DNA of 32,609 nucleotides, from assembly GCA_029938115.1 (NCBI GenBank), contig JAPYOP010000051.1, positions 1 through 32,609 on the forward strand, written 5' to 3'. Positions 24,304 to 32,609 of this stretch are shown here, one piece after another (position 1 is the stretch's first letter; each line of letters begins with the position of its first letter). The position numbers and the translations under genes were made by a program. This stretch comes from Colwellia sp. Its GTDB lineage: Bacteria; Pseudomonadota; Gammaproteobacteria; Enterobacterales; Alteromonadaceae. Under the pieces are notes generated by a model. It was not told where the DNA came from, did not search any database, and saw nothing but the letters and a program-made list of their open reading frames with translations.

Positions 24304-24718
24304 TAACAGCAGGCTTAGCTTCAATTGAATATGCTTTAGCGTAGCAAATCACAATTGCATGACATTGGCGGGCATCATTACTATTATTTAACTGAGCTAA
24401 TTCTTCTTGCCCTAAGAGCGCACAACCGGTAAAAACAACGCCATTGGCATTTATAGCAAATGCTTGTTGTCTTGCTTGTGTTCTAGCATTAATTTTATCT
24501 GGTTCAGCATGGTGAGGTTTTATTTGGCAATCTTGACCTTCAACGCTACCAATAAGTTTATAACTACCGATAATTTCTTTTTCACTAGAGTAAATGTTCA
24601 CGTTTGAAGCTGAAAAATAATTACTGAAATTATCTTTATCTAAATTTGTTGATACATAATGACCGCTACAACTAACAATGAAAATAAGTAAAAGGAAAGT
24701 GAATAATGTTTTAATCAT
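24296..24718 (-). CDS. rcsF: RcsF-like outer-membrane lipoprotein
   Basis: 140 residues. It begins with a lipoprotein signal (FTFLLLIFIVSC, lipobox cysteine about residue 17). The mature part has NVNIYSSEKEIIGSYKLIGSVEGQDCQ, then a helix (ARTQARQQAFAINANGVVFTGC) and QCHAIVICYAKAYSIEAK, closely following E. coli RcsF, including the four cysteines that form its two disulfides. RcsF senses envelope stress for the Rcs phosphorelay. The protein lacks the long proline-rich linker after the lipid anchor seen in E. coli. Whether a full Rcs system exists here is unknown. It lies just after the transporter gene (24721) in the same direction and overlaps trmO. Confidence 0.88.
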   Translation of the reverse strand: MIKTLFTFLLLIFIVSCSGHYVSTNLDKDNFSNYFSASNVNIYSSEKEIIGSYKLIGSVEGQDCQIKPHHAEPDKINARTQARQQAFAINANGVVFTGCALLGQEELAQLNNSNDARQCHAIVICYAKAYSIEAKPAVND

Positions 24719-24720
24719 AT

Positions 24721-26889
24721 TTAGTTAAGCTCTATTAATTTTTTACTAAGTAAGTGTATTTTTTTGCCGGCTATCCAATAATCAAACAAACGATTGATAT
24801 CTTTATTTTGTTTTTTCATTTGAATCCAGTTACGCATAAACAGTTCAAACGCATTATCCTCGCTGTTAATTGCAAAAGCCATAGCTAAAGGAGGTTGTGC
24901 AGGTTTAGGTGTGATTACAGTATACTCAGGGTGCAACAGTGTCCATGCAGATGCGGTTGGCGCGCCAAAAAGCATAGCATCGATATGTTGATATTCCTTT
25001 TTAAAGTATAACCTTGGTGTTGAAATCTCCCATACTTTTCCATGTTTGAAATATCGCTTAATCAGATTTTCACTGTAATACAATTCTGGAATGCCAATAA
25101 TGAGGTTTTCATTATTAAAAATATTTTTCCAATTAGTAAATTCACTACGCCTTTCGTCTTTAACAATAAATGCAATAGATTGACTGCTATAAGGCACCGT
25201 TAAGGTGAACTCTTTCATGTTGTTAGGTAAAACGGGAATACCTGTCGTCATGTCTAAATAACCAGAAGAGAGTAGTTTTTGAACTTGATTATGAAAAATA
25301 CGCACGAATTCAATTGTTACACCCAAATCATCTGCAAGTAAATTTATAATTTCAATATCAAAGCCGACTAGTTTTCCTGCATTATTATGAAATGCATAAG
25401 GTAGGTCATCTCGGAAATAACCAACACGGATAAAGCCTCGCTGTTTAATTCGCTTTAACACGTTGAACTTAGCTTGAGGGTTTATTGCGCTATTTTCAGG
25501 CTTTTCGAGAACCTTACTTTCAACATCAAGCATGATGAAATCACGTTCTATAAATTTTGTATAACCTTGGTATTGATAACTTATATTGTCAAAAGTAAAC
25601 CTGAGACTGATAAACGCTATAATTGAAATAACAGGGAGTATCACTAAGTACTTACTAAATGAGCGCCATTTAAAAGTGAACTGCTTTAACATACTTGTGG
25701 CAATCAAGATCACTAAACTCATAGAAAAAATAACAGAAAGTAATGCCCCTAAGCGTCCTACAATCAAATTTTCGGCAACTAAAAACAATTCAAATAATGA
25801 ATTTGGTACGTTAAACAACTCTAATAAACTTGGCATAGCTACAGAGGTTGAACCAAATAACTGCGGCAAACCAGCCGTTAATAAATTGATATAATTTGTT
25901 ACGCTAACTTGTGAGCCGGAAAACCATGCGGCGAATAAAACGAATAATAAAGCGAGTAATTTTCCTCCGATGGGAAGACTGAAACTAATAGGAACAATGA
26001 TGCTTGGCGCCATCATAGCATCTGACTTTGAGTCTGAATTAGTAACAGCCATTTGCTCTATTAATTGTTTACTCTTTTCAACAATAAGTGGAATGACAAT
26101 AAAAAAGCTTCCGGTCGCAAAAGCGGTAACCATCGCTTCTCGTGATGCTTTTATTATATCTTTATACTCTAGTGGTGTAATGGTTGCGACAATGGCGGGA
26201 AGTATTAAAAAGGTTAACAGTAGAACAAGTACAACAGCAGTAACGACATAAACTAATAAACCATCTATTTGCGAAGCATCAATGGTTGCAGCAGCACGCA
26301 ATGCGATACAAAAAATGGCCAAAGGTGCTAATTTCATAACCATATTACTGACATTGACAATGGCGTTGTTAAGACCAGTTAACGCAAATAATGTATGCTT
26401 TTTAGCTTTGACTTGCATTAAGCCAATGCCGACAAAAATGCTAAACATAACCACACTTGGTATCAGACCATTAGCGAAAGAATAAAAAGGGTTAGTGGGA
26501 ATAAATAGCTTGATTAGATCAAATTCCGGAGCCGTTTTAATGGTATTTAAACTGTAAAAGTCGGCACTTTGCCAATTCGGAAATGCAATCGGCGCAAGTA
26601 AAATAAAAAATAAAACCAGTGTAATTAGTGAGACTAAAATAATTAAGCTTTTTCGAATGGCACTGTTAACTCTTATTGCAGAAAGGCCGCCAATACCAAT
26701 GATTAACGATAATGCAATATAAGGCAATGCCGTCATTTGCAACAGCATAACAAATGCATTGGCGATTTCATTGACACCAACAAACACTGTTGAGGTTGTA
26801 GCTCCAACAACTAATCCTATAAACATAGCGATTATAATTCGCAGCGAAGGAGGCATATTATTGAATGAATTAGTTAATGTTTTGAACAT
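24721..26889 (-). CDS. dicarboxylate/amino-acid:cation symporter fused to a substrate-binding domain
   Basis: 722 residues, far longer than the usual 420-450 for the DAACS (GltP/DctA) family. Residues 1 to about 410 are the symporter, with the hairpin and glycine/serine-rich loops of the family (MTALPYIALSLIIGIGGLSAIR; PISFSLPIGGKLLALLF). An extra helix follows near 415-435 (YLVILPVISIIAFISLRF). Residues about 475-705 are a family 3 solute-binding domain (GFIRVGYFRDDLPYAFHNN, GKLVGFDIEIINLLADDLG, YLDMTTGIPVL), presumably facing the periplasm. Some of the intracellular substrate motif of GltP is not clear, so the substrate is unassigned. It might be a transporter with its own binding protein or a binding-protein-gated sensor. 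The metG terminator lies just upstream. Confidence 0.88.
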   Translation of the reverse strand: MFKTLTNSFNNMPPSLRIIIAMFIGLVVGATTSTVFVGVNEIANAFVMLLQMTALPYIALSLIIGIGGLSAIRVNSAIRKSLIILVSLITLVLFFILLAPIAFPNWQSADFYSLNTIKTAPEFDLIKLFIPTNPFYSFANGLIPSVVMFSIFVGIGLMQVKAKKHTLFALTGLNNAIVNVSNMVMKLAPLAIFCIALRAAATIDASQIDGLLVYVVTAVVLVLLLTFLILPAIVATITPLEYKDIIKASREAMVTAFATGSFFIVIPLIVEKSKQLIEQMAVTNSDSKSDAMMAPSIIVPISFSLPIGGKLLALLFVLFAAWFSGSQVSVTNYINLLTAGLPQLFGSTSVAMPSLLELFNVPNSLFELFLVAENLIVGRLGALLSVIFSMSLVILIATSMLKQFTFKWRSFSKYLVILPVISIIAFISLRFTFDNISYQYQGYTKFIERDFIMLDVESKVLEKPENSAINPQAKFNVLKRIKQRGFIRVGYFRDDLPYAFHNNAGKLVGFDIEIINLLADDLGVTIEFVRIFHNQVQKLLSSGYLDMTTGIPVLPNNMKEFTLTVPYSSQSIAFIVKDERRSEFTNWKNIFNNENLIIGIPELYYSENLIKRYFKHGKVWEISTPRLYFKKEYQHIDAMLFGAPTASAWTLLHPEYTVITPKPAQPPLAMAFAINSEDNAFELFMRNWIQMKKQNKDINRLFDYWIAGKKIHLLSKKLIELN

Positions 26890-26924
26890 TTATATCTCAT
26901 GTTTTAATCAATGATTAATAACAA

Positions 26925-26953
26925 AAAAGGTATCGCGTTACACTATACCTTTT
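26925..26953 (-). terminator. probable metG terminator
   Basis: AAAAGGTAT (26925-26933) pairs with ATACCTTTT (26945-26953) over an 11-base loop, and on the minus strand the stem runs into TTTTTTG. It lies about 60 bp after the metG stop and just before the symporter start, so the two are probably separate transcripts. Confidence 0.6.
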
Positions 26954-27012
26954 GTTTTTATTATGTTTATCATGTTTTGTATAACTTCAATTAATTACTC
27001 GAAGCTACACGT

Positions 27013-29133
27013 TTATTTTACTCTCATGCCAGGTTTTGCGCCATCATCAGGGTGTAATACCCATAAGTCTTGACCACCAGGCCCCGCGGCTAACACCATG
27101 CCCTCTGACATGCCAAAGCGCATTTTACGCGGCGCTAAATTGGCAACCATCACGGTATGTTTTCCTATTAGGTCTTCTGGTTGGTAAGCTGATTTAATGC
27201 CTGCAAAAACTTGACGAGTTTCTTGACCATCTTCATCAAGTGCCAAAGTTAATTTAAGCAGCTTATCTGCTTTTTCTACATGCTCAGCATTGATGATTTT
27301 TACAATACGTAAATCGATTTTAGCAAAATCATCGAATTGAATTTCTTCACTAATAGGATCAGCAGCTAATGGGTTAGCTAGCGCAGCAGAATTATCCACT
27401 ATTTTTGCCGCTTTCTTTTTCTTAGCTGCTTTTTTATCTTCTTTAGGTGCTGCTCCTGCTAAGCTTTCTTTTGAAGCTTCAGTCATGGCATTAACTTTAT
27501 CCATGTCGACACGTTGCAATAAGGCTTTGAACTTATTGATTTTATGATCAATCAACAATGTTTTATGTCCTTCCCAAACAAGTTCGTCATTTAAAAATGC
27601 TGCGGTGCTGTCTGCAAGCACGGGTAACACAGGTTTTAAGTAAATCATCAAGGTGCGAAACATATTGATACCAAGAGAACATATATCTTGTACTTCTTGT
27701 TGCTTAGTTTCATCTTTGATTAATTGCCAAGGCTCTTTAATGGCAATATATTCATTTACTTTATCGGCAAGTGCCATGATTTCACGCATACCACGGCCAA
27801 AGTCACGACTTTCATAATGAGCGGCAATGCTGTCTCCTGCGTTCATCACTTCATCGGCGAGTGCTTGGTCGTCAATATTTGTCGATAACATGCCATCAAA
27901 GCGTTTTGTGATAAAGCTAGCACAACGTGAAGCAATATTAACAACCTTACCGACTAAATCTGAATTAACCCGTTGCGCAAAATCTTCAAGGTTAAAGTCT
28001 AAATCATCAATACGATTAGTTAATTTAGCGGCATAGTAATAACGTAAATATTCAGGATTTAAATGCTCTAAATAAGTACGGCCTTTAATAAAAGTGCCTT
28101 TAGATTTAGACATTTTAGCGCCATTTACTGTCACGAAACCGTGTGCATAAACACTAGTAGGTTTGCGGTATCCCGCGCCTTCTAACATCGCAGGCCAGAA
28201 CAAACTGTGAAAATAGATAATGTCTTTACCAATAAAGTGATAAAGCTCTGCGGTTGAATTTTCATTCCAGAAACTGTCAAAATCAATTTCAGGCTTTTTA
28301 TTGCAAAGATTTTTAAAACTGCCCATGTAACCAATAGGTGCGTCTAACCACACATAAAAGAATTTACCTGGCGCATTAGGTATTTCAAAACCAAAGTAGG
28401 GCGCATCACGGCTTATATCCCATTGTCTTAATCCTTGCTCAAACCATTCGTTAAGCTTGTTGGCCATTTCTTCCTGTAAAGCGCCTGAGCGTGTCCAATC
28501 TTTCAACATTTGCTCAAAAGCAGGTAAATCGAAGAAATAATGTTCCGAATCTTTTAATATTGGTGTTGCGCCTGATACGACAGAGCGAGGATTCAATACT
28601 TCAGTTGGTGAATAAGTTGCGCCACAATCGTCACAGTTATCACCATTTTGATCTTCCGATTTACACTTAGGGCACGTGCCTTTAACAAAACGGTCTGGTA
28701 AAAACATGCCTTTTTCTGGATCGTAAAGTTGAGAAATAGTGCGCGTTTTTATATGACCCTTAGCGTGTAAACGGTTATAGATTTCTGTCGCAAACGCTTT
28801 GTTTTCATCACTGTGGGTTGAGTGATAGTTATCAAAGCTAATATGAAAATCTGCAAAATCAGCCATATGTTCGTCGCGTACAGCATTGATCATTTCTTCT
28901 GGCGTAATACCTAATTCTTGTGCTTTTAGCATTATAGGTGTGCCATGGGCATCGTCAGCACAAACAAAATACGTTTCATGACCTCGCATTCGTTGAAACC
29001 TTACCCAAATATCTGTTTGAATATGCTCAAGTAAATGACCTAAATGAATTGAACCATTGGCATAAGGTAGTGCGCAAGTAACTAATATTTTGCGCTTTTC
29101 TGGTAATGTTTGAGAAGAAGTTGCTGTAGACAT
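27013..29133 (-). CDS. metG: methionine-tRNA ligase
   Basis: 706 residues, slightly longer than E. coli MetG (677). Class I synthetase signatures are present: the HIGH-like HLGH motif in [15 protein letters not shown] near residue 25-35, KMSKSKG near 345, and a four-cysteine zinc knuckle ([18 protein letters not shown], about 158-175). A Lys/Ala-rich linker near 560-590 leads to a C-terminal tRNA-binding (EMAP-type) domain ([14 protein letters not shown] to the end). It charges initiator and elongator tRNA-Met in the cytosol. It is divergent from mrp across 83 bp. Confidence 0.97.
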   Translation of the reverse strand: MSTATSSQTLPEKRKILVTCALPYANGSIHLGHLLEHIQTDIWVRFQRMRGHETYFVCADDAHGTPIMLKAQELGITPEEMINAVRDEHMADFADFHISFDNYHSTHSDENKAFATEIYNRLHAKGHIKTRTISQLYDPEKGMFLPDRFVKGTCPKCKSEDQNGDNCDDCGATYSPTEVLNPRSVVSGATPILKDSEHYFFDLPAFEQMLKDWTRSGALQEEMANKLNEWFEQGLRQWDISRDAPYFGFEIPNAPGKFFYVWLDAPIGYMGSFKNLCNKKPEIDFDSFWNENSTAELYHFIGKDIIYFHSLFWPAMLEGAGYRKPTSVYAHGFVTVNGAKMSKSKGTFIKGRTYLEHLNPEYLRYYYAAKLTNRIDDLDFNLEDFAQRVNSDLVGKVVNIASRCASFITKRFDGMLSTNIDDQALADEVMNAGDSIAAHYESRDFGRGMREIMALADKVNEYIAIKEPWQLIKDETKQQEVQDICSLGINMFRTLMIYLKPVLPVLADSTAAFLNDELVWEGHKTLLIDHKINKFKALLQRVDMDKVNAMTEASKESLAGAAPKEDKKAAKKKKAAKIVDNSAALANPLAADPISEEIQFDDFAKIDLRIVKIINAEHVEKADKLLKLTLALDEDGQETRQVFAGIKSAYQPEDLIGKHTVMVANLAPRKMRFGMSEGMVLAAGPGGQDLWVLHPDDGAKPGMRVK

Positions 29134-29216
29134 GAATTAATAGTGTATTTTGATGGTAATAATGGCTGCAATAGTACAGAATTTAACGTTTATACTCAAA
29201 TGATTAATGTGACAAT

Positions 29217-30386
29217 ATGCTCGGTAAATTCTTCTCGAAAAAAACAGCTAGCACGGAGCAAGCGCCTGTCCACTCTTCTAAAGCAAAATTAGTTGGCACT
29301 GATTTAACCCTCAATGAAAAAACAACGGTTATTGAAGAAGTGTTAACAACTTATCGGTCTGATAACTTTCCACATGGTGTGCTTGTCGTTTGTTCCCATT
29401 TTCACGTTAATAGTAAGCAAGCGAAACAACTTTTGGTTGACCTGACAATGCCTTTCCCTTGTCAGGGCGAATTAGATGCTATTGCGGTAACGTTAACTGA
29501 TTCGTTGCAACAGCAGGTCGACTTTAATATTGACTTAAAAGTTAAGGCGGTACGATCGTTTTCTCTTACAGGTTGTGGAAGTAACATTAAAAACATCATT
29601 GCAATTGCCTCCGGAAAAGGCGGTGTTGGTAAATCAACAACGACAGTAAACCTTGCTTATGCGTTAATAGCAGAAGGGGCAACAGTTGGTATTTTAGATG
29701 CTGATATTTATGGCCCATCAATTCCAACCTTACTTGGTTTGAAAAATGCTAAGCCTAGTTCAAATGATGGCAAGTTGATGACACCGTTAACGGCACATGG
29801 TTTGAGTGCCATGTCGATAGGTTTCCTCGTTGATGAAAATGATGCAACTGTTTGGCGCGGGCCAATGGCTAGTGGTGCTTTTAATCAATTGCTGAGTGAA
29901 ACAGCATGGCCAGAGCTTGATTATTTATTAATAGATATGCCACCAGGTACAGGAGATATTCAATTAACGTTAGCGCAAAAAGTACCAGTAGCAGCTGCTG
30001 TAATTGTGACTACGCCGCAAGATATTGCTTTAATCGATGCTGCTAAAGGTATTGCCATGTTTGATAAAGTGAAGGTACCAGTGCTCGGTATTATTGAAAA
30101 CATGAGCTACCACTTATGTGAAAACTGTGGACATAAAAGTCATATTTTCGGTGAGGCAGGCGGTATAGAAATGGCAAAAGCTAAGCAGACTCAATTACTT
30201 GGTCAATTACCACTTGATATTAATATCCGTCAAGATGCTGATTTTGGTCTATCTGATATCATTGAAAATAGCACTAGCGATATAGCGTGTTTGTACCGTA
30301 GAATAGCGCGTAATATTGCAGGGCAATTGTTTTTACAACTTGATAATGCTAGCCCATTAACCCCAACAGTTAAAATAGCCGATTAG
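29217..30386 (+). CDS. mrp: Mrp/ApbC iron-sulfur carrier ATPase
   Basis: 389 residues. An N-terminal MIP18-like (DUF59) region is weak but recognisable ([12 protein letters not shown] to VRSFSLTG). Residues 132-140 are the deviant Walker [10 protein letters not shown], followed by [14 protein letters not shown] and [21 protein letters not shown] near residue 298-303 gives the CxxC that binds a bridging [4Fe-4S] cluster. The protein carries iron-sulfur clusters to apo-targets. The metG-mrp divergent pair and mrp-dcd order are common in this bacterial group. A hairpin spans the stop codon. Confidence 0.95.
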   Translation: MLGKFFSKKTASTEQAPVHSSKAKLVGTDLTLNEKTTVIEEVLTTYRSDNFPHGVLVVCSHFHVNSKQAKQLLVDLTMPFPCQGELDAIAVTLTDSLQQQVDFNIDLKVKAVRSFSLTGCGSNIKNIIAIASGKGGVGKSTTTVNLAYALIAEGATVGILDADIYGPSIPTLLGLKNAKPSSNDGKLMTPLTAHGLSAMSIGFLVDENDATVWRGPMASGAFNQLLSETAWPELDYLLIDMPPGTGDIQLTLAQKVPVAAAVIVTTPQDIALIDAAKGIAMFDKVKVPVLGIIENMSYHLCENCGHKSHIFGEAGGIEMAKAKQTQLLGQLPLDINIRQDADFGLSDIIENSTSDIACLYRRIARNIAGQLFLQLDNASPLTPTVKIAD

Positions 30387-30395
30387 CTATTTTAA
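30370..30395 (+). other. 10-bp hairpin over the mrp stop codon
   Basis: TTAAAATAGC and GCTATTTTAA (30370-30379 and 30386-30395) form a perfect 10-bp stem with a 6-base loop. No T-run follows, so it may act as an RNA-stability or attenuation element before dcd rather than a full terminator. Confidence 0.4.
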
Positions 30396-30426
30396 AACAC
30401 TTTCCAAAGCGAATAAGATTCAAACT

Positions 30427-31014
30427 ATGAGATTATGTGATAAAGATATTGAACAATACCTTGACGAAGAAAAAATAATTATTTCACCAAAGCCAGATGT
30501 TTCAATGATTTCAGGGGTGAGTGTTGATATTCGGTTAGGTAATTCGTTTCGTGTCTTTCAAGATCATACCGCGCCTTATATCGACTTAAGTGGCCCTAAA
30601 GAAGAAATGCAAAAAGCAATGAGTTCAGTGATGAGTGACGAAATAATAATTGCTGATGGTGATGCTTTCTTTTTACATCCGGGTGAATTAGCGCTAGCAG
30701 TAACGCATGAGTCAGTCACTTTGCCTGATAATATTGTCGGTTGGTTAGACGGACGTTCGTCACTAGCAAGATTAGGCTTAATGGTGCATGTAACGGCTCA
30801 CAGAATTGACCCCGGTTGGTCTGGACAAATTGTTTTAGAGTTTTATAATTCTGGAAAACTGCCGTTAGCACTGCGTCCTAAAATGAAAATAGCGGCATTG
30901 AACTTCGAAACTATGTCATCAAGTGCTGCGCGTCCATATAACAAACGTGATGACGCTAAATATAAAGATCAAAAAGGGGCGGTGGCTAGTCGTATCAGCG
31001 AGGATGAAAAATAA
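30427..31014 (+). CDS. dcd: dCTP deaminase
   Basis: 195 residues, the usual Dcd length (193 in E. coli). The trimeric dUTPase-like fold shows [41 protein letters not shown] and [20 protein letters not shown], containing the catalytic glutamate and substrate-binding serines and arginines. It converts dCTP to dUTP, feeding dTTP synthesis. It follows mrp by 40 bp in the same direction and converges with the next gene. Confidence 0.97.
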   Translation: MRLCDKDIEQYLDEEKIIISPKPDVSMISGVSVDIRLGNSFRVFQDHTAPYIDLSGPKEEMQKAMSSVMSDEIIIADGDAFFLHPGELALAVTHESVTLPDNIVGWLDGRSSLARLGLMVHVTAHRIDPGWSGQIVLEFYNSGKLPLALRPKMKIAALNFETMSSSAARPYNKRDDAKYKDQKGAVASRISEDEK

Positions 31015-31036
31015 TATTTTCAGCTAAAGATAAAAG

Positions 31037-31942
31037 TTAAGCCGATTTTTTCTTGTAATCGACACTTGATAAACAAGCTTCAAGTGCGCTAATGAGTTTT
31101 TGTTTGTCGTGGTGATGGGGCACTTTATTATGAGTTAAATCACGACAAATAATATTAACCTTGTCAGATTTAACCGAGATCTCTTGGCAAATAACGCTAT
31201 CTATGGGTAAGCAGCCAATATTTTCCTCAATCCAATTTAGTTTTTCATCAATTGAGAGTGCTGCCGCAGGGCTATTTTCTAACACAACGTTATCAACAAA
31301 TACGCAGTGACCTTTTCTATTTGCAATAGCGTTACTTATATCTCTAATGAGTAATGGCGGTATTATACTCGTTAGGAAGCTGCCAGGGCCTAAAATAATA
31401 AGATCTGCATTGTTAATGGCACTTATGCAGGGTTCAATTGATTTTACCAGTGGAGCTAGGATTAAGCTCTTAGGCATTATTGGCATTTCATCGACAGAAA
31501 GTTCACCAACACGGCAACGTCCTTCAGCATAAAAAGCCATTAAATCAGTGGGCGTTTCAGACATAGGTAATACTTGTGTACGTACTCTTAGCATACGTCT
31601 AACAAGCTTGATTGAATCTAAAGGCCTCGATTGTACTTGTCCTAAACCGTATAAAATTAAATTACCTAAATTATGACCACCTAATTCATCATTGCCATCA
31701 AAGCGAAAGTTAAATAGTTGACTACCAATAGAATCATTATCTACCAGCTCAGTTAAGCAGTTTCGCAAGTCGCCCCAAGCAATTGAGCTACTGCGCTTTC
31801 TTAGTTTGCCTGTTGAGCCACCATTATCAGTTGTAGTAACAATGCCGGTGAGTTTATCTCCCATGAATGAAAGGGTCGATAAAACTCTACCTAAACCGTG
31901 ACCACCACCAATAGCAACTATATTTAATTTGTTTAACTGCAT
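31037..31942 (-). CDS. YvcK/CofD-like protein
   Basis: 301 residues of the CofD/YvcK family, with AIGGGHGLGRVLSTL near the N-terminus, TTTDNGGSTGKLRK, AWGDLRNCLTEL and later LGPGSFLTSIIPPLLI. CofD transfers a phospholactyl group in coenzyme F420 synthesis; the YvcK branch in non-F420 bacteria binds UDP-sugars and affects carbon flow and cell-wall growth. An Alteromonadales-type host is not expected to make F420, so the YvcK role is more probable. It is somewhat shorter than Bacillus YvcK. It converges with dcd. Confidence 0.85.
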   Translation of the reverse strand: MQLNKLNIVAIGGGHGLGRVLSTLSFMGDKLTGIVTTTDNGGSTGKLRKRSSSIAWGDLRNCLTELVDNDSIGSQLFNFRFDGNDELGGHNLGNLILYGLGQVQSRPLDSIKLVRRMLRVRTQVLPMSETPTDLMAFYAEGRCRVGELSVDEMPIMPKSLILAPLVKSIEPCISAINNADLIILGPGSFLTSIIPPLLIRDISNAIANRKGHCVFVDNVVLENSPAAALSIDEKLNWIEENIGCLPIDSVICQEISVKSDKVNIICRDLTHNKVPHHHDKQKLISALEACLSSVDYKKKSA

Positions 31943-32343
31943 TCTTTAAATTCTTTATTATATAGTTTAATTTTAAGGCTTAATGATACTTTAACATTTA
32001 CAGTGCAAACCATACCTGCAAATGCTTGAAAAAGAAAGCAGGACGGTTATTTTCTATATATTTTAATATTTTCGGCTTTGATCTTTAAGACTATAAATTG
32101 TACAACTCAAACAAGGTGTTAAACAAAATACAGTCATCTTGGTGTTTAAGTAAACACTTAACCTATAAATTACGATATTTTCACTGTTTTTTAAAAATAA
32201 GTGTTGACAGTTTTAAGGCTGCTGCTTAGAATGCGCCTCGTTTTCAGCAAGTGTTTAAATACTAGTTGGGTACAAGTTTTCTCGAAAGAGAAAATATATT
32301 AAACGCTATTAGGCCAGTTGTTTAATATATCGCTTGATAAAGC
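31943..32343. other. 401-bp gap carrying the tRNA promoter
   Basis: The gap holds no supported coding frame. The left half is AT-rich and probably contains the promoter of the leftward YvcK-like gene, not clearly resolvable. The right half has the tRNA promoter (32204-32232) and about 110 bases of leader before the tRNA. Confidence 0.6.
32204..32232 (+). promoter_or_regulatory. strong sigma-70 promoter for the tRNA operon
   Basis: TTGACA (32204-32209), a 17-bp spacer and TAGAAT (32227-32232), followed by a GC-rich discriminator (GCGCCTCG) typical of stringently controlled stable-RNA promoters. An AT-rich tract upstream could act as an UP element. Confidence 0.85.
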
Positions 32344-32419
32344 GGGGCTATAGCTCAGCTGGGAGAGCGCTTCGCTGGCAGCGAAGAGGTCTGCGGTTCG
32401 ATCCCGCATAGCTCCACCA
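32344..32419 (+). tRNA. tRNA-Ala (anticodon GGC)
   Basis: A 76-nt cloverleaf with encoded CCA. The acceptor GGGGCTA pairs with TAGCTCC (one G-T pair); the anticodon stem TTCGC/GCGAA encloses a CTGGCAG loop with anticodon GGC; the T-loop reads GGTTCGATCC. The GGC anticodon reads GCC/GCU alanine codons. Confidence 0.97.
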
Positions 32420-32555
32420 TTTACGTTCTAACATTGTTGCTTTATAGCTCGAATGAAGAACACTACAGGTCGCCCAAAAGCGTCTTGTTATTAAAGTAAA
32501 TGTATTTAGATTTTTTATTTAATTGTTTTATATGATTAAATAACGATAGTTTAAT

Positions 32556-32609
32556 GTCCCTATCGTCTAGAGGCCTAGGACACCGCCCTTTCACGGCGGT
32601 AACAGGGGT
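32556..32609 (+). tRNA. tRNA-Glu (anticodon TTC), 3' end outside window
   Basis: The sequence begins GTCCCTATCGTCTAGAGGCC, typical of tRNA-Glu, with anticodon stem CCGCC/GGCGG around a loop with TTC. About 54 of 76 bases are present. It lies 136 bp after tRNA-Ala and is probably in the same transcript. Confidence 0.95.

Noticed and set aside
25586-26485. Three open frames of 67-102 codons opposite the symporter fusion
   Set aside because: They are antisense shadows of a long, well-supported gene and show no recognisable motif or ribosome site.
1-32609. CRISPR arrays, insertion sequences, prophage genes, attachment sites
   Set aside because: No regularly spaced repeats, transposase or integrase motifs, or long terminal inverted repeats were found.

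Overview
The window looks like chromosomal DNA of a marine, low-GC gammaproteobacterium, most like Colwellia and relatives in the Alteromonadales. This rests on the AT-rich composition, the rcsF-trmO pair, the metG/mrp/dcd block, and many FAD/tetrahydrofolate demethylation genes of the kind common in marine heterotrophs. It is inference, not a species call.

Left part (about 1-23570): an accessory catabolic region that appears devoted to N-methylated amines or amino acids and the C1/glycine/serine metabolism downstream. It carries two paralogous PYROXD2/phytoene-desaturase-like FAD oxidoreductases (1-1553, incomplete; 6365-7984), a stand-alone GcvT-like protein (5133-6329), a sodium:solute symporter, an MFS carrier paired with a class I glutamine amidotransferase, a class V aminotransferase divergent from L-serine deaminase, and a long rightward run: GlcG/HbpS-like protein, GlyA, a dimethylglycine/sarcosine dehydrogenase-type FAD+GcvT protein, a GFA-fold protein, an exported cupin and FolD. 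A trimethylamine-dehydrogenase-like flavoprotein and an XRE-cupin regulator follow. A plausible flow is N-methyl substrate to glycine plus 5,10-methylene-THF, glycine plus methylene-THF to serine (GlyA), serine to pyruvate (SdaA), with surplus methylene-THF oxidised by FolD. The true substrate cannot be read from the sequence.

The most interesting signal is regulatory. A near-palindromic 15-bp element (consensus TACCC-N5-GGGTA) occurs six times, each in front of genes of this region. In nearly every case a -10-like hexamer lies 23 bp (once 24 bp) beyond its edge, on both sides at two divergent promoters, and no good -35 is present. That geometry suggests an activator-dependent regulon, possibly run by the XRE-cupin protein. 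A second, different inverted repeat (core GCGGATACGC) sits before both FAD oxidoreductase paralogues with its own fixed spacing to a -10-like box. It may be the target of the SnoaL-AraC regulator.

Right part (about 23575-32609): mostly housekeeping. It holds trmO and rcsF (overlapping), an unusual dicarboxylate-symporter/substrate-binding-protein fusion, metG, mrp/apbC, dcd, a YvcK/CofD-like protein, and a strong promoter driving tRNA-Ala(GGC) and a tRNA-Glu(TTC) cut by the window end. I saw no CRISPR, insertion sequence, phage gene or rRNA.
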